From CBDTTM01 sp965363355 (GTDB lineage: Bacteria; Bacillota; Negativicutes; Selenomonadales; Selenomonadaceae): DNA of 10,793 nucleotides. The stretch covers positions 1 to 10,793 of the forward strand of contig CBDTTM010000080.1 in the NCBI GenBank assembly GCA_965363355.1, read 5' to 3'. Positions 5,909 to 10,793 of the stretch are shown here, piece after piece. The notes under the pieces were generated by a model, which had not been told where the DNA came from, ran no database searches, and saw nothing but the letters and a program-made list of their open reading frames with translations. Each line of letters opens with the position of its first letter. Within the stretch, counting starts at the first letter, position 1. The position numbers and the translations under genes are program-made.

Positions 5909-6796
5909 CTATATCTCGAATAATTTTTCTGTCTGATCGAGGATTCTATCTCTGCGATCTTTCGCTTGCGAAAAATACCCATAAATTGCATCTCTATCTC
6001 CAGAATCGATCGCCTTTATCACCTCTTCTAAAATCCCTTGCAATTCTCTTAGGTTATTTATTATAGGTGTCTTATTTGACATGCAGATATCAGCCCACAT
6101 ATCAGAATTTGATGAAGCAATCCTGGTCGTATCTTTAAACCCACCGCCAGCAAGCTTGATGCTAGATTCCAAATCTCCCTGGCTGCGATTAAGCAAAGTC
6201 ACCAACGCCGCCGCTGCAACATGAGGAACATGGCTGATAATCGATGCACAACGGTCATGTGCAGCAATATCGAGGGTCGTAAGATTTGCTCCAGTAAGGC
6301 GCAACACCCCCAACACCTTCTCTACGATTCCACGTGGTGCGCCAGTGTCTTCAACAATAACATAACATTTATTTACAAATAAATCTTTATCTGCCGCCTC
6401 CACACCGCTTCGCTCTTTTCCCGTCATGGGATGCCCCGCGACATAATAGATGTCACTTGGCAAAAGGTTTTTCAAATGTTCCCATATATGTTGTTTTGCA
6501 CTTCCAGCATCTGTCAAAATTGCCCCAGTCTTCAAAAAAGGCAGCATTTTTTCTACCATTGGAACTATTTGCAATACCGGTGTACTCAAAAAAACAATAT
6601 CTGCATCTTCTACTACATCTTTTATATTGGCGGATGCTGCATCGACTGCTCCCAACGAAACTGCTCGCTGCATACTTTCTTCTGTTCGGGAAAGGCCTTT
6701 TATATAGACATCATCTTTCAAGCGATCTTTAAGTGCCAAACCTAAAGAGCCACCGATCAACCCCACACCAATAATTGCAACCTTTAATTTTTCCAT
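5909..6796 (-). CDS. tyrA: Prephenate dehydrogenase (TyrA)
   Basis: TyrA oxidatively decarboxylates prephenate with NAD(P)+ to 4-hydroxyphenylpyruvate, the step committing the pathway to tyrosine. The 295 residues have the Rossmann motif IIGVGLIGGSLGLAL (8-22), TDAGSAK with Ser99, AGHPMTGKERSGVEAA with His122, the C-terminal-domain ISHVPHVAAAAL with His189, and LAGGGFKDTTRIASS with the likely substrate-binding Arg225. These correspond to the prephenate-site residues described for the Aquifex enzyme. The length leaves no room for a chorismate mutase or a C-terminal ACT domain, so it is a monofunctional TyrA. Its ATG begins one base after the aroF stop (TGATATG) and has only a poor ribosome binding site, suggesting translational coupling. 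It is controlled by the T-box upstream of aroF. Confidence 0.96.
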   Translation of the reverse strand: MEKLKVAIIGVGLIGGSLGLALKDRLKDDVYIKGLSRTEESMQRAVSLGAVDAASANIKDVVEDADIVFLSTPVLQIVPMVEKMLPFLKTGAILTDAGSAKQHIWEHLKNLLPSDIYYVAGHPMTGKERSGVEAADKDLFVNKCYVIVEDTGAPRGIVEKVLGVLRLTGANLTTLDIAAHDRCASIISHVPHVAAAALVTLLNRSQGDLESSIKLAGGGFKDTTRIASSNSDMWADICMSNKTPIINNLRELQGILEEVIKAIDSGDRDAIYGYFSQAKDRRDRILDQTEKLFEI

Positions 6797-6797
6797 A

Positions 6798-7808
6798 TCA
6801 GTCCCGTCCCATAACCTGCATCATATTCTGAACATCTTCCATGACCAAAGAAAAGTTTTCTGGAGTCAGCGATTGGTCACCATCACTCAAAGCAATTTCC
6901 GGATGCGGATGAACTTCAATCATCAATCCGTCTGCACCAGTAGCAATCGCAGCTCTTGCCATCGGACGAACCATTTGCCAACGGCCTGTTCCATGACTCG
7001 GATCGACGATAATCGGTAAATGAGATAGTTCTTTAACCGCTGCAACCGCACTTAAATCAAGCGTATTTCGCGTAAAGGTCTCATACGTCCGAATACCGCG
7101 TTCGCAAAGTATGACATTATAATTGCCTTCGCTTAAAATATATTCTGCAGCATTTAACCATTCACTGATGGTAGCCGACATTCCTCTTTTTAACAAAACA
7201 GGTTTTTGCGATCTTCCCACGGCCTTTAGAAGTTCAAAATTTTGCATATTACGTGCCCCAATTTGGAGAACATCTGCATATTGACTAATTAAATCAAGTG
7301 CATTCATATCAACGATTTCCGTAACGACTTTTAATCCCGTCTGCGCACCTGCCGCCTTGAGCATTTCAAGACCTTCTGTTGCTAGGCCTTGAAAATCATA
7401 CGGTGATGTCCTCGGCTTAAAAGCTCCACCTCGCAAGAAATTTGCTCCGCGTGCCTTTACCGCTTCAGCAGACTCTAAAAGCTGCTCCATGCTCTCTACT
7501 GCACACGGTCCAGCCATAATCCCAAGATGTCCCCCACCGACTAAGACACCGTCTACATTTACAATGGTATCTTCTGGTTTGAATTCCCGACTTACCAATT
7601 TATATTTTTCTGTGATTTGTACAGTCTTCTCAACGCCATCAAATGCCTTCATCTGCAATCCGGAAATGATTTTCTTATCACCGATTACGCCGACAATCGT
7701 CCGCAGCTCCCCTTTAGACAGATGATATCGCAATCCCTCTTTCAGGATTTTATCCTGGACCTTTTTCAAATTTTCCATTGTCGCTGTGGGACTCATAATA
7801 ATAATCAT
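6798..7808 (-). CDS. aroF: 3-deoxy-7-phosphoheptulonate (DAHP) synthase, type I-beta
   Basis: DAHP synthase condenses phosphoenolpyruvate with erythrose 4-phosphate, the entry step of the shikimate pathway. With the start at ATG 7808 the protein has 336 residues, and the metal ligands fall at Cys102 (AGPCAVES), His272 (DPSHGTGR), Glu298 (IEVHPHPE) and Asp309 (LSDGDQSL), as I recall them for the Thermotoga enzyme. GGAFKPRTSPYDFQGL and LLKRG are also typical. Residues 1-70 (MIIIMSPTAT start) are the ferredoxin-like N-terminal domain that in Thermotoga mediates inhibition by Phe and Tyr. GAGGAGG (7817-7823) lies eight bases before 7808; ATG 7811, five bases away, is a close alternative. The open frame continues to 7925 but that part is T-box RNA. 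It is the first gene of the operon with tyrA. Confidence 0.97.
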   Translation of the reverse strand: MIIIMSPTATMENLKKVQDKILKEGLRYHLSKGELRTIVGVIGDKKIISGLQMKAFDGVEKTVQITEKYKLVSREFKPEDTIVNVDGVLVGGGHLGIMAGPCAVESMEQLLESAEAVKARGANFLRGGAFKPRTSPYDFQGLATEGLEMLKAAGAQTGLKVVTEIVDMNALDLISQYADVLQIGARNMQNFELLKAVGRSQKPVLLKRGMSATISEWLNAAEYILSEGNYNVILCERGIRTYETFTRNTLDLSAVAAVKELSHLPIIVDPSHGTGRWQMVRPMARAAIATGADGLMIEVHPHPEIALSDGDQSLTPENFSLVMEDVQNMMQVMGRD

Positions 7809-7851
7809 CATTTTTTCCTCCTCAAATTGCCTTTTTCTTAAAAATGGGTAC

Positions 7852-7882
7852 AAAAAAACTCGTCCCCTAGACAGGGACGAGT
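7852..7882 (-). terminator. T-box regulated terminator
   Basis: ACTCGTCCC and GGGACGAGT form a 9-bp stem (7858-7866 with 7874-7882) followed on the minus strand by seven T. The CGTCCC arm can instead pair with the AGGG of the T-box to make the antiterminator, the usual switch. The aroF ribosome binding site follows about 30 bases later. Confidence 0.92.
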
Positions 7883-8112
7883 CATATAACCCGTGGTACC
7901 ACCCTGCTTGCCATAAGCAAGCCACTCATTCGAGTACTAACATACTCTAGCCTATGATAACGGTGGCATTCCGGCTCAGCCTACTATAATTTCAGCCTGC
8001 TGCTTACAAGTGTATTTCAATCAACCCGTCTGCTGCGTTGCACCACCCGCAGTTCTCTGTAAAACAGGATTTGATTTACTCCGTCTTGTTCATTGCATTT
8101 GTTTTTTGTATT
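7852..8112 (-). ncRNA. T-box leader RNA, predicted tyrosine-specific
   Basis: The minus strand carries the T-box signature AGGGTGGTACCACGG (7891-7905), followed by the terminator. Stem I can be traced: AACAAG (8085-8090) pairs with CTTGT (8006-8010) at its base, AATCAA with TTGATT above the specifier loop, and a distal stem CTGCG/CGCAG (8048-8052 with 8033-8037) caps the loop GGTGGTGCAA. An AGAGA bulge lies at about 8055-8059. The specifier loop reads GAAATACA opposite AGTA, and UAC (8012-8014), followed by the usual A, is the Tyr codon. Uncharged tRNA-Tyr would pair there and with the UGGU bulge, stabilising the antiterminator and switching on aroF-tyrA. The frame could also offer AUA (Ile), but the downstream genes favour Tyr. 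The 5' end is inferred from the promoter. Confidence 0.93.
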
Positions 8113-8118
8113 GTTGTA

Positions 8119-8147
8119 ACTATACCAGCATTTTTTTTCATTGTCAA
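8119..8147 (-). promoter_or_regulatory. Promoter of the T-box-aroF-tyrA operon
   Basis: A perfect TTGACA (8142-8147) and TATAGT (8119-8124) on the minus strand, 17 bases apart. Transcription would start near 8112, giving a leader of about 300 bases before aroF. Confidence 0.82.
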
Positions 8148-8213
8148 CTGTTAATGCATATTATTTTTCATCATGAACAGTACCGACCACACGGTATAAT
8201 TATACTATATTCT

Positions 8214-8666
8214 TCACAAAACCCTCAGCATAGCAATTTCGTCACAGTTAGGAAATTTAGGACAATCTATGCACTCTTTCCAAACTTTGTGAGGTAATTG
8301 TTCTTTTGTGATTTCTTCAAAATCCATAGTTTTAAAAAAGCCTGGTTTATAGGTAAGGGTAAAGACTTGTTTCACCCCAAGTGCACGGCCCTCCTCGATA
8401 AGCATCTCTACGATTTTCTTACCGATCCCTTGGCGCACAATCCCTGGCATAACAGCCATTGTCCGTACCTCAGCCAATTCATTCCATATAATATGAAGAC
8501 CGCCAACGGCGACAAGTTTCCCATCATCTTCTGCCACGATCATATCACGCAAAGTTTCATAGAGCGTATTTCTTGAACGCGCTAACATGACACCATCATT
8601 TGCATAGTTATTTACTAACTCGTATATTTCCTCTACATCATCGAACGTAGGCTTGCGATATATCAT
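8214..8666 (-). CDS. GNAT N-acetyltransferase, short ArgA-like type
   Basis: The 150-residue protein has the GNAT fold order: MIYRKPTFDDVEEIYELVNNY at the start, VGGLHIIWNELAEVRTMAV as strands 3-4, and the acetyl-CoA loop VRQGIGKKIVEMLI (77-90), then the YKPGFFKTMDFEEI that closes the domain. Its closest recalled relatives are stand-alone amino-acid acetyltransferases annotated as N-acetylglutamate synthase (first step of arginine synthesis), as in Mycobacterium. The C-terminal tail HKVWKECIDCPKFPNCDE carries Cys132, Cys135 and Cys141, a pattern common in the bacterial branch of this subfamily and perhaps metal-binding. No other arginine gene lies nearby, so the substrate is unproven. It starts 44 bases after nth, with AAGGGGTG before the ATG and a promoter of its own. 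No clear terminator follows. Confidence 0.85.
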   Translation of the reverse strand: MIYRKPTFDDVEEIYELVNNYANDGVMLARSRNTLYETLRDMIVAEDDGKLVAVGGLHIIWNELAEVRTMAVMPGIVRQGIGKKIVEMLIEEGRALGVKQVFTLTYKPGFFKTMDFEEITKEQLPHKVWKECIDCPKFPNCDEIAMLRVL

Positions 8667-8688
8667 CTGCCATCACCCCTTGAGTATG

Positions 8689-8718
8689 ATTATACATCAC
8701 ATGAATATATTTATGCAA
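8689..8718 (-). promoter_or_regulatory. Predicted promoter of the GNAT gene
   Basis: TTGCAT (8713-8718) and a perfect TATAAT (8689-8694) on the minus strand, 18 bases apart. The -35 box overlaps the last codons of nth. It could supplement read-through from nth. Confidence 0.5.
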
Positions 8719-9346
8719 TACTACTACTTGGACAAATTTCTCGCAATGGACAAACTGTACATAACGGACGACGTGATTTGCATACTTTTCTACCATGCCA
8801 AATGAGCCAATGATGCGCTGCTGACCACTTTTCCTTTGGAATTGCTTTTTGTAAGCCTCTTTCTACCGCAAGAGGTGTTTCCCCCACAGCTAATTGTAAA
8901 CGATTAGACACTCGAAATACATGCGTATCGACAGCAATCGCCGGCCGATTGAAGGCTATGCTCTGTACAACATTTGCTGTTTTTCTCCCTACCCCCGGCA
9001 GCTTGATCAGTGCATCGAAGTCATCTGGCACTTCTCCGCCATGTTCTTCGCACAATTTTTGACAAGCTCCTATAATGCTTTTTGCCTTATTGTGGAATAA
9101 GCCACAATCACGGATTTCGGTCTCTAATCCAGATATCCCCAGTGAGAAAATGGCCTCTGGGGTATTGGCTTTCGCAAATAATCGAGCAGTCGTGACATTG
9201 ACCCGTACATCGGTACATTGGGCCGATAAGATTACGGCAATCAATAATTCAAATGGATTGTTGAAATGAAGTGCCGGTTTAGTTCCTAAGTAAGTTTCCT
9301 CTAGAATAGCGACCATCTGATCTTTGATTTTTTTCGTAACTCGCAT
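8711..9346 (-). CDS. nth: Endonuclease III (DNA glycosylase/AP lyase)
   Basis: Nth removes oxidised pyrimidines from DNA and cuts the abasic site by beta-elimination, starting base excision repair. The 211 residues are the usual length. The helix-hairpin-helix LPGVGRKTANVV (116-127) contains the catalytic Lys122, and AVDTHVFRVSNRL (138-150) contains the catalytic Asp140, matching Lys120 and Asp138 of the E. coli enzyme. The 4Fe-4S cluster loop is complete: Cys189, Cys196, Cys199 and Cys205 in C-X6-C-X2-C-X5-C spacing. The ATG at 9346 has AGGGGTG nine bases upstream. A hairpin separates it from the UPF0210 gene, and I see no convincing promoter in the 87-base gap, so expression may depend on read-through. 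The GNAT gene follows. Confidence 0.97.
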   Translation of the reverse strand: MRVTKKIKDQMVAILEETYLGTKPALHFNNPFELLIAVILSAQCTDVRVNVTTARLFAKANTPEAIFSLGISGLETEIRDCGLFHNKAKSIIGACQKLCEEHGGEVPDDFDALIKLPGVGRKTANVVQSIAFNRPAIAVDTHVFRVSNRLQLAVGETPLAVERGLQKAIPKEKWSAAHHWLIWHGRKVCKSRRPLCTVCPLREICPSSSIA

Positions 9347-9362
9347 ATTTTATTACACCCCT

Positions 9363-9392
9363 AAAAATGAGGAGCCGCAAGTGCAGCTCCCC
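9363..9392 (-). terminator. Hairpin between the UPF0210 gene and nth, possible weak terminator
   Basis: On the minus strand GGGGAGC (9386-9392) pairs with GCTCCTC (9369-9375), with one G-U pair, and the stem extends inward by three pairs to a four-base loop. It is followed by ATTTTTAGG, a short U-tract. It lies 41 bases after the UPF0210 stop and only a few bases before the nth ribosome binding site, so it may only partly stop transcription. Confidence 0.6.
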
Positions 9393-9433
9393 ATCCTAAA
9401 AATATTCATCATACAGATTTTCGCTGTTTATTA

Positions 9434-10793
9434 TCAGTTTGTCAAACTGCGAATGGGGGCTGGAATACGTCCACCGCGTGCAATGAATGCAGCAGAGCTG
9501 TATTCACTCTTAACCGGGATGATTGGACAATATCCCAATAAACCACCGAATTCGACGGTATCACCGACTTTTTTGCCTGGGACTGGAATTACGCGGACAG
9601 CAGTTGTCTTGTTGTTGATCATGCCAATAGCTGCTTCATCGGCAATGATTCCTGAAATTGTTGCTGCCGGAGTATCTCCTGCAATAGCAATCATATCAAG
9701 CCCAACTGAGCACACGCAGGTCATTGCTTCTAATTTTTCTAACGACAGACTGCCCCGAGCTACAGCATCAATCATTCCAGCGTCTTCACTGACAGGAATA
9801 AATGCGCCGCTTAGGCCACCGACATGAGATGATGCCATAAGGCCGCCTTTTTTAACTGCATCATTAAGCAAAGCCAATGCCGCAGTCGTTCCTGGAGCTC
9901 CGCAACTTTCAATTCCCATTTCTTCTAAGATATGGGCTACACTATCACCAACAGCTGGCGTTGGTGCCAAAGACAAATCAATGATACCAAAAGGTACGCC
10001 AAGACGTTTAGAGGCTTCACGCGCAACCAATTGTCCGACACGAGTAATTTTAAATGCTGTCTTTTTAATAGCTTCAGCTACCTCAGTGAAATCTGCACCC
10101 TTTAAATCCTCTAAAGCGTGTTTTACTACCCCAGGACCGCTAACCCCTACGCTGACGACTTTTTCGGCCTCATTGACGCCGTGAAAAGCCCCTGCCATAA
10201 ATGGATTATCCCCTGGCGCGTTCGAAAAAATAACCAATTTAGCACAACCGATCGCATCTCGATCACGTGTCAATTCTGCTGTGCGTTTGACGATTTCGCC
10301 CATCTCCCGAACACAATCCATATTTATCCCGGCTTTTGTCGAACCAAGATTTACAGATGAACAGACCAAATCCGTTACAGCCAATGCCTGTGGAATCGAA
10401 TTTATCAAGATTCTATCGCCCTTAGTATAGCCTTTGTCAACAAGCGCTGAAAAACCACCAATGAAATTAATTCCTATTTCTTTAGCGGCTCTATCCATTG
10501 CCTCTGCTACCGGAACGTATGTATCTGTTTGACACGCTTCTGCTGCTATTGCAATCGGCGTGACGGATACCCTTTTATTTATGATGGGAATACCATATTC
10601 GGATTCGATATCTTCCCCTGTTTTAACCAAAAATTCAGCAGATGTCGTTATTTTATCGTAAATGTTCTGGCAAAATTGGTTGATGTTCGGGTGTGCACAA
10701 TCTCGAAGGCTGATTCCCATCGTAATTGTTCGTACATCTAATTTGTTTTCCGTTATCATTCGGTTTGTTTCTAATATATCATCTATCGTTATC
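9434..10793 (-). CDS. UPF0210 (DUF711, 'PFL family') protein, start codon at the window edge
   Basis: The protein matches the uncharacterised UPF0210/DUF711 family, with DVRTITMGISLRD near the N-terminus, IINKRVSVTPIAIAAE, PGTTAALALLNDAVKKGG, SSHVGGLSGAFIPVSEDAGM and a C-terminal GGRIPAPIRSLTN. It appears cytoplasmic. Databases call it a PFL family protein from a fold resemblance, but I see no glycyl-radical motif; its function is unknown. The frame is open past the internal ATG at 10759, adding ITIDDILETNR before MITENKLD, as in homologues that begin M(N/I)..(D/E)IxETxRMI. The base at 10793 is G in the position of a start codon's third base, so the true ATG probably straddles the edge and the full protein would be about 453 residues, normal for the family. 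In other Bacillota an ACT-domain gene often lies just upstream; that is outside this window. Confidence 0.93.
   Translation of the reverse strand, partial: ITIDDILETNRMITENKLDVRTITMGISLRDCAHPNINQFCQNIYDKITTSAEFLVKTGEDIESEYGIPIINKRVSVTPIAIAAEACQTDTYVPVAEAMDRAAKEIGINFIGGFSALVDKGYTKGDRILINSIPQALAVTDLVCSSVNLGSTKAGINMDCVREMGEIVKRTAELTRDRDAIGCAKLVIFSNAPGDNPFMAGAFHGVNEAEKVVSVGVSGPGVVKHALEDLKGADFTEVAEAIKKTAFKITRVGQLVAREASKRLGVPFGIIDLSLAPTPAVGDSVAHILEEMGIESCGAPGTTAALALLNDAVKKGGLMASSHVGGLSGAFIPVSEDAGMIDAVARGSLSLEKLEAMTCVCSVGLDMIAIAGDTPAATISGIIADEAAIGMINNKTTAVRVIPVPGKKVGDTVEFGGLLGYCPIIPVKSEYSSAAFIARGGRIPAPIRSLTN

Noticed and set aside
7809..7925. Extension of the aroF frame upstream of 7808, adding 39 residues
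   Set aside because: The stretch is T-box antiterminator and terminator RNA. The strong ribosome binding site at 7817-7823 and the position of the metal ligands fix the start near 7808.
8181..8205. Small hairpin TACCG/CGGTA (8181-8196) and the 12-base palindrome GTATAATTATAC (8194-8205) after the GNAT gene
   Set aside because: The stem is only five pairs with no following T-run, and the palindrome is pure AT-type sequence with no matching -35 box. Neither can be called a terminator or promoter.
9324..9827. 167-codon plus-strand frame opposite the UPF0210 gene
   Set aside because: It is the antisense shadow of a well-conserved gene, with no ribosome binding site of its own.

Overview
The window looks like a chromosomal housekeeping segment from a low-GC anaerobic member of the Bacillota. 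The gene set, an aroF-tyrA operon behind a tyrosine T-box, cobO and a UPF0210 protein would fit a Negativicutes (Selenomonadales-type) genome. That placement is an impression from protein flavour and AT content, not a computed assignment. No phage, insertion sequence, CRISPR array, tRNA or rRNA was seen.

Layout from left to right. A RodZ-like helix-turn-helix gene runs off the left edge (minus strand). Opposite it is an unrecognised 113-residue gene (302-643, plus), which converges on an unrecognised 68-residue gene (857-1063, minus), with two hairpins between them. An AT-rich gap of about 290 bases (1064-1351) holds a promoter, a widely spaced inverted repeat and the murB terminator. Then come trmL-murB (tRNA wobble methylation and peptidoglycan precursor synthesis) and cobO (corrinoid adenosylation), all minus strand. 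A 92-base divergent spacer with an 18-base palindrome separates cobO from the largest gene, a plus-strand, membrane-anchored SGNH/GDSL hydrolase with three Fn3-like repeats. A near-perfect bidirectional terminator closes it against a minus-strand UPF0158 gene, which has its own strong promoter and a possible small upstream ORF.

The next block is the best-understood regulatory unit: aroF (DAHP synthase) and tyrA (prephenate dehydrogenase), one base apart, behind a T-box leader with a UAC (Tyr) codon in the predicted specifier loop. Transcription should rise when tRNA-Tyr is uncharged. The aroF enzyme type also carries an N-terminal domain that in the Thermotoga homologue mediates aromatic amino acid feedback. 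The right end holds a GNAT acetyltransferase of the short ArgA-like type, endonuclease III (nth), and a UPF0210 (DUF711) protein whose start codon seems to fall exactly on the window edge.

Only two genes of any confidence lie on the plus strand (302-643 and 3558-5171). Both have lineage-restricted or unknown roles and both end in strong hairpins. No clear new multi-gene system is visible. The points most worth checking are the hydrolase architecture, the tyrosine T-box and the small ORF overlapping the UPF0158 gene.
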